A stretch of DNA of 39,623 bases, from NCBI GenBank assembly GCA_944321645.1, contig CALUMB010000016.1, positions 1 through 39,623 on the forward strand. Reading direction: 5' to 3'. A program made the translations under genes and the position numbers. This document shows, one piece after another, positions 6,857 to 15,520 of this stretch. This DNA is from an uncultured Prevotella sp. GTDB taxonomy: Bacteria; Bacteroidota; Bacteroidia; Bacteroidales; Bacteroidaceae. The notes beneath the pieces are model-generated. The model ran no database searches. It had not been told where the DNA came from and worked only from the letters and a program-made list of their open reading frames with translations. Every line of letters begins with the position of its first letter. Position 1 is the first letter of the stretch.

Positions 6857-8053
6857 CTAAGCGTCTTTCCAGATGGACAGCATCCGCGACCTGATTACGA
6901 AAATGTCGAAGAACGTCACGCCGACAACGTAGGCCAGCGCAAACGAAACCACGGGCAGAAGCGAAGCCTGCCCCAATCCTAGGTCTTCGAGTCCGCCGCG
7001 CCAAGACTCCCTAACCACGAAGGCAACAGCGAGCGACAGCAGCGTGACGGCCACGTTGGTCGCCACCACCACGGCTTCGTAGTAACGGGCTACGTACAGC
7101 GGATGGTAGCCGAGTAGCATGAGGTTGCGCAGCTTGTCGCGGCTCTTCTGCAAGAGAAGGAATATGCTCAGCACAAGGATGAAGATGGCCAGGGCGCATA
7201 TCACAACGCCATTGGCGGCCACCACCGTGGACACTACGCCGAGGAACTTTGAAATCTTGCCCGCCTCTTGCTTGTCGCCAGCCACTTCTATGCTGCGTGC
7301 CTCAAGGTATTTGTCCATTTCCGCCGATTCCAGTCTGTCTACTTTTGCTATTAGCCGCGACGTTGGCTGTGTTTCGCCGCCTGCATAGCGCTTGTTCGCC
7401 CAGTCCATGAAGCTTTGTGGCACGGCAATGGTGTTGAGCCGCGACGAAAATCCCACGACTTCAGCCTCGAAATATTCGGGCTGCATACCTTCGCCGGTAA
7501 GGCGCAGCTCAATGGGAATGTCGCCCACAAGCTCCTCGCTTACCTGGGGCAGCCCTTGGGGTATTGCGAAGCCGAAGTTGTAGAGCGTGAGGTAGTCTTT
7601 GCTGAGAACTATTGGCACGAACTTCTCCTCGGGGTCAAATTTCCATTTCGTTGGCTTGACGTCGAAGAACTCGTCTGGCACCGACTCGCAGAACAAATAT
7701 GTGGAAAGTTCCATGCCGCCAATGTTGACGGCTCCCCTTACGGCAAACTGCGAGGCTGTGAAGCGGCCTACTTTCCTTACCCACGGCTGGCTGCCGAGGC
7801 TGTCAATCTCTTCTTCTGAAAAGCCGGTTGGCGTGAAGCCGATGCCATCTACGCGCTTCGACAGTACTACATAGTCGTCGGAAAAGAACTTGTCTTCGTG
7901 CGATTTGTCGTTTTGGCTGTCGCAATAAAACAATATGCCGATGAGTACAACCGACAGCCCGACGATGTTGGCCAAGGCATAGCCGGCCATCTGCGTGCGC
8001 GATATGTTTTGGCGGAGCAGCCCCCACACGGCTGGTTGGAATTTTGACTTCAT
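6857..8053 (-). CDS. FtsX-like ABC transporter permease
   Basis: This 398-aa inner-membrane protein has one N-terminal TM (about 23-45), a large extracytoplasmic domain (about 46-270, MacB-like periplasmic position) and three C-terminal TM helices (about 277-300, 327-347, 365-387). The segment RDKLRNLMLLGYHPLYVARYYE between them is the FtsX-type coupling region. It forms an exporter or mechanotransmission half with the ATPase encoded upstream, whose TGA is separated from this ATG by a single base. A role in lipoprotein or peptide handling at the envelope is plausible, but the substrate is unknown. Confidence 0.8.
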   Translation of the reverse strand: MKSKFQPAVWGLLRQNISRTQMAGYALANIVGLSVVLIGILFYCDSQNDKSHEDKFFSDDYVVLSKRVDGIGFTPTGFSEEEIDSLGSQPWVRKVGRFTASQFAVRGAVNIGGMELSTYLFCESVPDEFFDVKPTKWKFDPEEKFVPIVLSKDYLTLYNFGFAIPQGLPQVSEELVGDIPIELRLTGEGMQPEYFEAEVVGFSSRLNTIAVPQSFMDWANKRYAGGETQPTSRLIAKVDRLESAEMDKYLEARSIEVAGDKQEAGKISKFLGVVSTVVAANGVVICALAIFILVLSIFLLLQKSRDKLRNLMLLGYHPLYVARYYEAVVVATNVAVTLLSLAVAFVVRESWRGGLEDLGLGQASLLPVVSFALAYVVGVTFFDIFVIRSRMLSIWKDA

Positions 8054-8054
8054 G

Positions 8055-8717
8055 TCACAAAGCTATAAAGGTGGCGTTGTTCAATAGCAAAGGATTGCCC
8101 ACCGACGTTGATATCACGCCGGCACCTTGCGCAGCTGCTTCTTCTTCTACCATGGCAGCGGCTATCTCGTTGTTGCGGCGGTCGAGGTGGCTCACCGGTT
8201 CGTCGAGCAGGATGAAGTCGAATGGCTGGCACAGCGCACGCACTATGGCCACGCGCTGCTGCTGCCCGATGCTGAGGCGGCAAAGGGGCGTGTCGGCTTT
8301 GTCGCCGATGCCAAGGCGTTCGAGGTTGCCGCGCAGTGAGGCTTCCGTCTTGCGGTTGGCCAGGCTGTTCTTGAGTTGCAGGTTTTGCATTACCGTAAGC
8401 TCGGGGAACACGCGCATCTCCTGCGGCAGCAAGGCCAGGGATGTTGTGCGCAGCCTGCACCAATCGTCCACGCCAAAGCCGCGTATGTTGTCGTTCCCGA
8501 ACAGAATCTCGCCTGAATAGTCGCTGCGGTTGCCGTAGATGAAGCTTAGAAGCGACGACTTGCCCCCGCCAGACTCCGCCTGGATGCAAATGCGGCACCC
8601 GCGCCTGAACGTGAGTTCGGGCGCGAGCCATACCTGCGAGTGCCTTATGCGCTCTGAAGCCTCCATTCCCCTGAACACCAAGGGAAGGAGGTCTCTTATC
8701 GTTATGGTCTCGACCAT
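8055..8717 (-). CDS. ABC transporter ATP-binding protein
   Basis: This 220-aa nucleotide-binding subunit has Walker A ESGGGKSSLL at about residue 48, Q-loop LALLPQEMRVF, a signature LSIGQQQRV (the second Gly of LSGGQ replaced by Ile), Walker B FILLDEPVSHLD, and a D-loop. Where the switch histidine is expected after Walker B, the sequence reads VISTSVGNPL, with no His. It is translated just ahead of its permease (1-base gap) and 9 bases after the DUF4836 gene, so all three are likely one transcript. It powers the FtsX-like permease. Confidence 0.88.
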   Translation of the reverse strand: MVETITIRDLLPLVFRGMEASERIRHSQVWLAPELTFRRGCRICIQAESGGGKSSLLSFIYGNRSDYSGEILFGNDNIRGFGVDDWCRLRTTSLALLPQEMRVFPELTVMQNLQLKNSLANRKTEASLRGNLERLGIGDKADTPLCRLSIGQQQRVAIVRALCQPFDFILLDEPVSHLDRRNNEIAAAMVEEEAAAQGAGVISTSVGNPLLLNNATFIAL

Positions 8718-8726
8718 TGCTGCGTT

Positions 8727-10409
8727 TCAATCTATTACGGCCACGGAGTCGGCGTACATCATTGAGGGGTCTACGGCCACCGTGTCCACTTCGGTGTAGT
8801 AGTCGTCGCTGCGTTTGTTGGCACCGTAGCCGCTTTCGTACTTGCGCTCCATCTGTTCCTCGCGCCCGGCGATGCCGATTATGGCGCGTGCGAATTTCTC
8901 CACCACGCCGCGCGAGCCGTCGCCGTCGAAGGCAAGCGTCATCGTTGCCTCCATGGCTTCGCCGTCCACCGTGAAGGCCACTTTCACGCCGTGGTCAAGC
9001 CCAAGGTCGCTTATTAGCGGGTTGCTCTGTCCGAGCACAAGTCCGGCTGCGGCGAAGTAGTTGCCGAAGTCCACGTTCTTCACGGCTATGTTGTTGTCGG
9101 CCTTGTCCACCTTGCGGTTTGAGAGCACCAAGAGGTTGCCTTCGGCCTCGACATATATCGTGCCGGAAAGACCCGGGAGCGAGAGCGACAGCCCGGAGGG
9201 CTTGTCGTCGAAGTCTATGCGCTGCGATTCGAGCAGACCCTTTATGTCGTTCACCACACCAGTGGCCTTGCCGGGCTTTGTCTCGCACACGATAGTCACG
9301 GCCAGCTCCTTCATTGGTTCTCTGCCGCGCTCGATGGCACCCATCGACTCGATGCCGTTTTCCAAGCCTATGCCGATGGCCATTGTGCCGTCAAACTTCT
9401 CCAAGTATGACTTCACTATGGCCATTGCCGCACGGTCGGAGCGCGACAATTTGGCCGCTTCGGCCACGTCGTCCATGTAGGTGCCCCAGTCGAAGCCCTT
9501 CAGGCTCACGGCGTACACCAGTGACTCGCTCTTGTCCATGTATGCCAGGGCCTCTGCGTTCACCTTAGAAGTCACGTCGAAGTACTTGTTGAAGTCGCCT
9601 CCTTTCTTTACGTTGCCCTCTTCGTCAAACCACGTCATGGTCACCTTTGCCTCGTTGGTGCCCAACTCGCCCTTGAAGCACATCACGCCATCGTAGAGTT
9701 CCACCACGCTGTTGGGCAACCCCTGCTCCCTGAGGCTCTGCCGGAACTCCTGCGGAATCTTCACGGCCACGCCGCCGGCGTTGCCCGAGGTGATGTAGTC
9801 GCTGAAGACCGTCGATGAGAACGGCTCGCTCTTGGCGTCGCGAATCATCCTTGGCAGCACCTCCATGGGCTTGAAGTCGCTGCCCACCCACACGCTCTCT
9901 ATCCAATAGGCGTATGAGCCGCTGACGGCGATGTAGCCGTAGTCGTCGTAGTCGGAATTGTATTCCGAGGCGTAGACTTTCTTCGAGTAGTAGGTCACGC
10001 CCTCCTCCACGTCCTTTTCCCTGAAGCCTTCGTCCTCAATGGCCTTCTTGAACTTGTCCTCATCGTCAAGGGCGAACACCATTATCGGCTTGTCGTCGTC
10101 GAAGTCGTAGGCCACGGCCAGTGCGTTGGGGTCAACCCCGCTGCCTTTCAGGAAGGTGTTGAACTTGTCGAGCTCGTCGGCCTTCTTGCCCGACAATTCG
10201 TCGGTGAGGTAGGAGGGCAGCTTCACCGTCGCCCCGTCTATCGAGCCGCCGGCCGATGCCACTATCGTCTCCACGTCGCCCACGAACACCACGTCCATGT
10301 CTGCCGGCACTTGCTCAAGCAAGCCTTTCATGCCGGAATCACCGGAACACGCCGTCATGGCCACCATCAGTGCTGCGGCGTATGCCCATTGCATCAGTCT
10401 TTTTCTCAT
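8727..10409 (-). CDS. DUF4836-family lipoprotein
   Basis: This 560-aa protein has an N-terminal lipoprotein signal whose lipobox MTAC places the lipidated cysteine at residue 21. The opening GMKGLLEQVPADMDVVFVGD and the spaced repeats of a beta/alpha unit match the Bacteroidales DUF4836 family, which has no known activity. It is probably exported to the envelope and sorted to the outer membrane. It sits 9 bases upstream of the ABC ATPase gene and probably shares its transcript, so it may be a client or periplasmic partner of that exporter. A TATATTTG sequence at 10476-10469 on the minus strand could be its -7 element, but I see no matching -33 element. Confidence 0.75.
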   Translation of the reverse strand: MRKRLMQWAYAAALMVAMTACSGDSGMKGLLEQVPADMDVVFVGDVETIVASAGGSIDGATVKLPSYLTDELSGKKADELDKFNTFLKGSGVDPNALAVAYDFDDDKPIMVFALDDEDKFKKAIEDEGFREKDVEEGVTYYSKKVYASEYNSDYDDYGYIAVSGSYAYWIESVWVGSDFKPMEVLPRMIRDAKSEPFSSTVFSDYITSGNAGGVAVKIPQEFRQSLREQGLPNSVVELYDGVMCFKGELGTNEAKVTMTWFDEEGNVKKGGDFNKYFDVTSKVNAEALAYMDKSESLVYAVSLKGFDWGTYMDDVAEAAKLSRSDRAAMAIVKSYLEKFDGTMAIGIGLENGIESMGAIERGREPMKELAVTIVCETKPGKATGVVNDIKGLLESQRIDFDDKPSGLSLSLPGLSGTIYVEAEGNLLVLSNRKVDKADNNIAVKNVDFGNYFAAAGLVLGQSNPLISDLGLDHGVKVAFTVDGEAMEATMTLAFDGDGSRGVVEKFARAIIGIAGREEQMERKYESGYGANKRSDDYYTEVDTVAVDPSMMYADSVAVID

Positions 10410-10468
10410 AATTAATTACTTTTAGGTTTGTCTGTTATTGGTATTGCGTAATTTCTAGTTAGCAATTG

Positions 10469-10476
10469 CAAATATA
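10469..10476 (-). promoter_or_regulatory. Possible -7 element upstream of the DUF4836 gene
   Basis: TATATTTG on the minus strand fits TAnnTTTG and lies about 60 bases before the ATG at 10409 in an AT-rich spacer. No TTTG is seen 19-21 bases further upstream, so this is a weak call. Confidence 0.35.
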
Positions 10477-10542
10477 CAAATATTTTTTCAAGCGGCCGCT
10501 TCTTTTGGCTTATAAAACGCCGTGGCCGCCATTTCCCGCCGC

Positions 10543-11580
10543 CTAATTCACCTTGAACGACTTCAGGATGTGGTCTATTCGTCCCCGCATGACGCTATCG
10601 TTCTGTTGGAGACATATAACCAGGCAGTAGTAGTAATAGTTTGGCGTGTCCTTGGCCAGCACGTAGAACTTTAAGGCGTTCGTGCCGTCGTTCATGGTGA
10701 ATCTCACGAGGTAGCCTCCGTCGCCGAATTGGCCGCCTCCCAAATATGCCACCTTGCCGTAGCCGTTCATTATGGACGAGGCATACTCCTCGGCCGAAGT
10801 TATGCCTATTCTCTCTATGTCGGCTCGTTTTTGTCTGTATACGGTTACACTTGGTTCGTCGTCATTGTTGGCCGCCACCCACAGCACTTTCGGAGGTTCA
10901 GAGACTCGTATCTCGTAGTGGCTCGGTGCCTCCACCGAGCATGTGTGTCCGTCGTCGCTATGCGCCTCCCATATGGACATTTCTTCTGTCGACTTTGCTT
11001 CTGTCTGCTTTGACGGTGCCTCGATGCCCATGGTGTCTATTGCCTCCAATTCATCATTCTGCAATCCATCCTCAAACGATGTGTACTCGCTTTCTGCCGC
11101 TTTCCTTCCCCAAGGCATGGCCACAAATGTGAGGCCAACAACGAGCAGGCCCGCCACTATGAACACTTGGTAGAGGTGGCGGCAGTGCTTCCAGTCCCAG
11201 CCGCCCTTCAGCCGCGTCCATGCAGAAACGCCGTCTTTCTTTGCTTGCAGCACGGCCCACCAGATTATGACGCTCACAATAGCCACGGCTACGGCCAATG
11301 TCGCTTGTGTGCCGAGCACAGTGGCAACGACCGCTAACGCCGCCGCGTCGGCGGCTATGAGGTTGAAGCCGTTCTTAATATGCCTGAACAGCAGGATGCA
11401 CGCCAACACGTTGAGTATGTTGAGCAGCACTATTGCGCCAAAGCACAAGAATTCCTCCTGGCGGTATTCCAGGAACATAAAGCTTATATACATTATTGCC
11501 GAGGCAATGTTTAGCACTACGGCCAGCCACAGCCACGCACTTACGCAGCCCGGCCTTTGGTTGCTTGTGTTTCTCTCCAT
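10543..11580 (-). CDS. Multi-TM membrane protein with extracytoplasmic C-terminal domain, unknown function
   Basis: This 345-aa protein has about five TM helices in the first half (roughly 13-35, 43-65, 73-89, 91-112 and 137-158). A charged linker (160-215) leads to a C-terminal domain of about 125 residues (SVEAPSHYEIRVSE to the end). That domain looks like a small alpha/beta module with a DHILKSFKVN ending, as in PsbP-like or Mog1-like folds. I do not recognise a named family. It lies 45 bases after the two-repeat secreted protein gene and 133 bases before DUF4836, all in one direction. It may be the tail of the large system or belong to the ABC group. Confidence 0.6.
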   Translation of the reverse strand: MERNTSNQRPGCVSAWLWLAVVLNIASAIMYISFMFLEYRQEEFLCFGAIVLLNILNVLACILLFRHIKNGFNLIAADAAALAVVATVLGTQATLAVAVAIVSVIIWWAVLQAKKDGVSAWTRLKGGWDWKHCRHLYQVFIVAGLLVVGLTFVAMPWGRKAAESEYTSFEDGLQNDELEAIDTMGIEAPSKQTEAKSTEEMSIWEAHSDDGHTCSVEAPSHYEIRVSEPPKVLWVAANNDDEPSVTVYRQKRADIERIGITSAEEYASSIMNGYGKVAYLGGGQFGDGGYLVRFTMNDGTNALKFYVLAKDTPNYYYYCLVICLQQNDSVMRGRIDHILKSFKVN

Positions 11581-11625
11581 TTTCCTTTTGCTTTTTTATT
11601 AAACATATTCCTTATCGCGGGCTGC

Positions 11626-12930
11626 TCAGTAAGACTCCTGCTCGAAGTCTATGCGCACTTCCTTGCCGCCCGCCTTCACCTTCATGTAGTCTGTGCGTGC
11701 TATCCCCGTGGTGTTTGGGGCGCACTTGATGGTGAAGGATCTTGCGGTCTTGCCCACCAACTCGCACCACTTTGGCACTCCCCATGTCTCCCACGTTCCG
11801 GCGTCGGTGTTCAAGAACAGCTCAATGGTGCCGCCAGCAGGGCCGAAGTTTACCGTAAGCGCGGTTTTCCCCTCCACCGTCAGGTAGGTGGCCTTGCCGC
11901 TTGGTGTCCCGCCGGGGCTTCCGCCGCCTTTCTTAACCACGTTGAACGTGGTCTGATATATCTTGTCGCCGTCGAGCCATAGCTCGTACTTGCCCTCGCC
12001 GACGGGGTAGATTCCCCCTTTGGCAGAGCCGTAGCCGTCGAGTGTCAAGGCGTTGTCGCTGGCTGATACCGTGGCGACTATTTTTCTGGTAAAACCTTTT
12101 GGCGATGTCGAGTTGCAGAGCAGGCTTCCCGCAGGGGTGAATATCCGTTCGTAAAGCGTCACGTTGCGGTAGCCTGCGTGGCCGGTGTAAGAGATTTTTG
12201 GTTTTAAGTATTTCACGTCGTCTTCGTAGAGCGTACCCCCATAGTCGATGTTCATCTTCCCATCGCACGAGCTTCCGAACATGATGCCGCTAACGGTAAG
12301 CAGTTTGCTCGTCACGACGGGCGCCGAGCCGGGGTTGACCCTCACGCTCTTCTCGTAGAGCTTGTTGCCCTTGTGCCACACCTCCACGGTGTATTGCCCG
12401 GGATTGAACGAACTACCGCCTCTTGCTCCCCAACCTCCTAACGATAACGATTGGCCTACTCCGGGGGAGACGGTCACGTCTCTCGAAAAAGAATAGCCGT
12501 CAGGCGAATTTGGACTTTGGTCAACCTCCCAGTTTTCTTTTATCACTTTGAAGTACAGCGTCACGTCTTTTTCTTCCGAAGCCAGTCCTTGGTAGAATAT
12601 TTTTGGAGATAGATACCTAAGGTCTTCCGTATAGAGCTTCGCTCCATAGTCATCAATGATGTTGCCCATGTAGTCGGTGTTTGCGAAGCTCATGCCCGTT
12701 ATCTCCATGTATGCCTTTGAGGCATACCGTGCGTCGGGGTCTTGCTTGGGCTTTTGGCGTACTGTCTTTGGCCTGGGCTGTGCTGGCTTATTTGAGGCTG
12801 TTTTTTTTGTTTTGTTGATTGGGCGTGTGACTATCACCCCTTTGTCGGCTTTTTCAAGTATGCCCTGCGGGTAGGCTGTTGTTGCGGCCACGCAAAGGCA
12901 GAGCACTATAAATGTTCGTTTGGTGCTCAT
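11626..12930 (-). CDS. Secreted two-repeat protein with BACON-like C-terminal domain
   Basis: This 434-aa protein has a signal peptide (cleavage near TAYPQG, about 22) and a basic Pro/Lys linker. Two homologous domains of about 115 residues follow. The first starts YMEITGMSFANTD (about 74) and the second LLTVSGIMFGSSCDG (about 211). Both carry a Y/L-x-P-K-I-x-Y-x-G element, a VTLY strand, a glycine-rich turn ending in GG/GS, and a final strand pattern (Y-x-V/L-W-x-x-x-x-K/D-x-I/L-Y). A Gly/Ser spacer then leads to a domain with WGVPKWCELVG and NTTGIARTDYMKVKAGGKE, which resembles BACON domains. The protein is probably periplasmic or surface-exposed and adhesion- or scaffold-like; no catalytic residues are recognised. 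Confidence 0.6.
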   Translation of the reverse strand: MSTKRTFIVLCLCVAATTAYPQGILEKADKGVIVTRPINKTKKTASNKPAQPRPKTVRQKPKQDPDARYASKAYMEITGMSFANTDYMGNIIDDYGAKLYTEDLRYLSPKIFYQGLASEEKDVTLYFKVIKENWEVDQSPNSPDGYSFSRDVTVSPGVGQSLSLGGWGARGGSSFNPGQYTVEVWHKGNKLYEKSVRVNPGSAPVVTSKLLTVSGIMFGSSCDGKMNIDYGGTLYEDDVKYLKPKISYTGHAGYRNVTLYERIFTPAGSLLCNSTSPKGFTRKIVATVSASDNALTLDGYGSAKGGIYPVGEGKYELWLDGDKIYQTTFNVVKKGGGSPGGTPSGKATYLTVEGKTALTVNFGPAGGTIELFLNTDAGTWETWGVPKWCELVGKTARSFTIKCAPNTTGIARTDYMKVKAGGKEVRIDFEQESY

Positions 12931-13061
12931 AAAATTTTTTGTTTTTAAGCGTTTGTTTGGCTTGCGCCTCCGTCATTGGGCATACGCCGTGTGTGCAGTT
13001 GCCTGTGGCTGGGATGCGCCTATATTTCTGTTTGCTTACTGTATGTAAAGCTCCGCTTTGT

Positions 13062-13077
13062 GTTAAGATGTCTTAAC
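13062..13077. promoter_or_regulatory. Palindrome GTTAAGA-TG-TCTTAAC, possible operator
   Basis: A perfect 7-bp inverted repeat around a 2-base centre lies about 130 bases upstream of the 434-aa gene start. The size and symmetry suit a dimeric DNA-binding protein. No regulator gene is adjacent. Confidence 0.4.
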
Positions 13078-13123
13078 TGCGCCCTGCCGTTGGGCGGTGA
13101 CGCCCATTCTACTTTCCAAGACG

Positions 13124-13192
13124 TGCCGTTTTGGGTTGCGAAACGGCCTGTTTCAGGCTGCAAAACGGCCTGTTTTGCAGGCCAAAACGGCA
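13124..13192. repeat. Nested CAAAACGG/CCGTTTTG inverted-repeat cluster
   Basis: Outer arms TGCCGTTTTG (13124-13133) and CAAAACGGCA (13183-13192) are perfect complements. Inside lie AAACGGCCTGTTT, CAAAACGGCCTGTTTTG (6-bp arms) and GGCCTGTTTTGCAGGCC (6-bp arms), so several alternative hairpins are possible. The cluster lies just past the stop of the 186-aa gene and may act as a bidirectional terminator or REP-like element. Confidence 0.7.
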
Positions 13193-13279
13193 CAATTTGT
13201 AATGTGTTGTAAACCAGGTGGTTACACGGATGCCCATTGGCTTGGCCTTTTAACTGTCGTTAATGCTTCGCGATGTCGG

Positions 13280-13840
13280 TCACTCCTCGTATTCCACGCC
13301 AAGCGAGCGCAGCTTCTGTATGGCTTCCTCTTTGCTGTGTGAGCCGAGGTCGGCGCACTGGCGGTAAAGCTCTATGGCTTTGAGCAGGCTGCGCTCCACG
13401 CCGATGCCTTCCTCGTACATCGTGCCGCGCTTGTATATGCAGTACCCTTGCCATCCGCTTTTGTCGGTGCTGCCGTTCTCGTAGCATCGCAGGGCCTCGG
13501 CGTATTTCCCGGCCTTGTAGTAGTGGTCGCCCATGTATCGCGCTATCCAGTTGTTGCCATCGGGGGTTATGGACATTCCGCCATATTCCAGGAAGCTCAC
13601 CACGTCGCCTTTCCTCTCGTAGTAGGCCAATGCCGCATAGGGGTAGGCCGGGGCGTAGCCGTCTTTGGCAAGCTCGAAGAACATCGAGTCTGCCTTTGGG
13701 TTGTCGTTGTCTCCGGTGTAAAAGCTGTATGCCTCCTTAAATTCCGCATCTCTTGGGTCTGTCTGTGCCTCGGCCTCCGCCAAGCCTGCGAGCGGCAGTG
13801 CCGCGCACAGGGCGAGGCGGATAAAGTTTCTCGTTGCCAT
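13280..13840 (-). CDS. Secreted Sel1/TPR-repeat protein
   Basis: This 186-aa protein has a signal peptide (MATRNFIRLALCAALPLAGL, cleavage near AEAQ). Three to four Sel1-type helical repeats follow, seen as AYPYAALAYYERKGD, YMGDHYYKAGKYAEALRCYE and YKRGTMYEEGIGVERSLLKA. Sel1 repeats form solenoids for protein-protein contact and have no catalytic role. The last 30 residues resemble the end of the 541-aa neighbour (KAIELYRQC... versus KAIEWYKAC..., both ending near a K/R-x-L-x-x-LG motif), so the two genes probably share an ancestor. It is the last Sel1 gene before the repeat-bearing spacer. Confidence 0.75.
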   Translation of the reverse strand: MATRNFIRLALCAALPLAGLAEAEAQTDPRDAEFKEAYSFYTGDNDNPKADSMFFELAKDGYAPAYPYAALAYYERKGDVVSFLEYGGMSITPDGNNWIARYMGDHYYKAGKYAEALRCYENGSTDKSGWQGYCIYKRGTMYEEGIGVERSLLKAIELYRQCADLGSHSKEEAIQKLRSLGVEYEE

Positions 13841-13894
13841 AATTGTTGGTGAGGTTCGTTTTCAAAAGTGAATGTGTAGGCTGCGCCGCCGGTC

Positions 13895-15520
13895 TCACTC
13901 GCCAAGTGCCTTGAGCCGTTCGCGGGCCTTGTCGGATATTTCGTCGTCGGCGTTCAGGCAGGCTTTATACCACTCTATGGCCTTGGCCTTGTTTGCGTCG
14001 GTGCCCAGACCCTTGCGGTAAAGCTCGGCCAGCTCGTACATTGCCTCTTGCCTGCCATACCCAGCTGCATTTCTGAACGCCTTTAATGCCTCTGGGTATT
14101 CTTCGTTTTCAAGGCATATCTGGCCGTAGCGCAGGCTGGCGTCGGCGTCGCCTTTGATGAAGCCTTTCTTGTAGTAGTAGGTGGCCTGCTCCTTGTCGGC
14201 CTCGTTGCCTGCGTAGCCGTTTTCGTATATCACCCCGAGGCCGTAGCAGGCGTAGCCGTTTTTGTCGGCTCTCCTCTTGTAGTGGCGGAAGGCCTTCTTG
14301 TAGTATTTGTCAGACTCTTCCACGTCGCCGAATGGGTAGAACTTGCTGCGCAATATCTCGCCCATCTTCATGCAAGCCTCGGCATGGCCTTCGTCGGCAG
14401 CGGCCTTTATGTAGGCGTATGCCTTAGGCAGCGACATCTTGCGGTTGTTGATTCCCAGCTCGTATTCTTCGCCCGTACCGAACATCTGTTCCTTCGTCAT
14501 GCCCATTGTCATGGCTTTGGTGGCCTCGGTGAACTCGCTGCGGCTCTCCACCGGCTCGCCGAGGCGTGCCATGGCCAGGCGTGCCTCGCTGTCAATCTTG
14601 TCGGAGCGCAGCGCCGACCGCCGGTAGCACTCCACGGCCTTTGCCCTGTCGGCAGTGGTGCCGAGTCCCTTCTCGTACATCTCGCCCATGTAGTAGAGCG
14701 AGTTTTCGCTGAGGCCGTCGTTGCCGTCGGCGCTTGTCTCGAAGTATTCCATGGCCTCGGCATAGTCGCCGCGGTTGTACCGCAGCTTGCCTAACAGGAA
14801 GGCCGCCCACGTCTCGCCGGCATTGAGGGCCTTCGTTGCGTTGGCCTCAACGGAGGCCATGTCGGCCTTTGGGTCTTCGAGGTCGAGAATGGCCAATAGG
14901 CCGTATGCCTTCTTGTAGCCGCCGTCGGCAAGCGTGTTGAAGAGGAAGCGCGCATCGTCGTATTCGCCTTTGTTGCGGTAGTCGTATGCCGCGCGTTCAA
15001 TGGCTGCGTAGTCGTAGTAGCCAGTGCCGGCCGGCACGAGAGTGAGAAACCTCGACACCCCACTCCGTGCATAGTCCATCACTTCCAGGAGTCGCTTGCA
15101 CGAGGCGCCCATCCACGAGGCGTCTTGGCAGTAGATGTCGGCGCGGTAGGTGTAGTGGTTGTCGTGGCAGAACAGCTTTATGCCCTTGTACATGTTTACC
15201 AGCGGTATGACCCCTTCCATGTTTTTCTTTGTGTACACCGACTCGTCGGAATAAGTGAACCCGGCCCAGATTGACACCAGGTAAGGGTCTTCGTGTGTGT
15301 CGCTTATCACGGCGTAAACTGTCGTGCCGTCGTGGTCGAAGGTGATGTCGCCGTCGGGGTCTATCTTGGGGGTGATGCCTTCTTCGGTAAGTGCCTTCAC
15401 CAATTGGATGCGCAGTCGTTTCTGCCCCTGCGTGAAATCCTTTGCTGCCGCTCCCGCCACGATGGCGGCGAGCAATATTATTGTGGCCAGAGTCTTTTTC
15501 ATGTCTTCAATCCCTTTCAT
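13895..15520 (-). CDS. Secreted protein: YbjN-like N-domain plus Sel1 repeats
   Basis: This 541-aa protein has a signal peptide ending near GAAAKD (about residue 27). An N-terminal domain of about 120 residues (QKRLRIQLVKALTEEGI onwards) resembles the whole of the 151-aa protein encoded just upstream. At least eight Sel1-like repeats follow, for example YNRGDYAEAMEYFETSA, MYEKGLGTTADRAKAVECY and ELYRKGLGTDANKAKAIEWY. The ATG at 15520 overlaps the preceding stop as ATGA. A second ATG at 15502 (MKKTLATI) would also give a clean signal peptide. It is probably a periplasmic scaffold working with the trypsin-like protease encoded two genes upstream. Confidence 0.75.
   Translation of the reverse strand: MKGIEDMKKTLATIILLAAIVAGAAAKDFTQGQKRLRIQLVKALTEEGITPKIDPDGDITFDHDGTTVYAVISDTHEDPYLVSIWAGFTYSDESVYTKKNMEGVIPLVNMYKGIKLFCHDNHYTYRADIYCQDASWMGASCKRLLEVMDYARSGVSRFLTLVPAGTGYYDYAAIERAAYDYRNKGEYDDARFLFNTLADGGYKKAYGLLAILDLEDPKADMASVEANATKALNAGETWAAFLLGKLRYNRGDYAEAMEYFETSADGNDGLSENSLYYMGEMYEKGLGTTADRAKAVECYRRSALRSDKIDSEARLAMARLGEPVESRSEFTEATKAMTMGMTKEQMFGTGEEYELGINNRKMSLPKAYAYIKAAADEGHAEACMKMGEILRSKFYPFGDVEESDKYYKKAFRHYKRRADKNGYACYGLGVIYENGYAGNEADKEQATYYYKKGFIKGDADASLRYGQICLENEEYPEALKAFRNAAGYGRQEAMYELAELYRKGLGTDANKAKAIEWYKACLNADDEISDKARERLKALGE

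Larger units (their letters stand above)
12931..13279. other. Intergenic spacer with nested inverted repeats
   Basis: No credible gene lies in these 349 bases. They hold a 7-bp perfect palindrome with a 2-base centre at 13062-13077 and the CAAAACGG-type nested repeat at 13124-13192. The spacer separates the 434-aa gene from the Sel1 genes and may be the boundary of the large upstream transcription unit. Confidence 0.6.
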
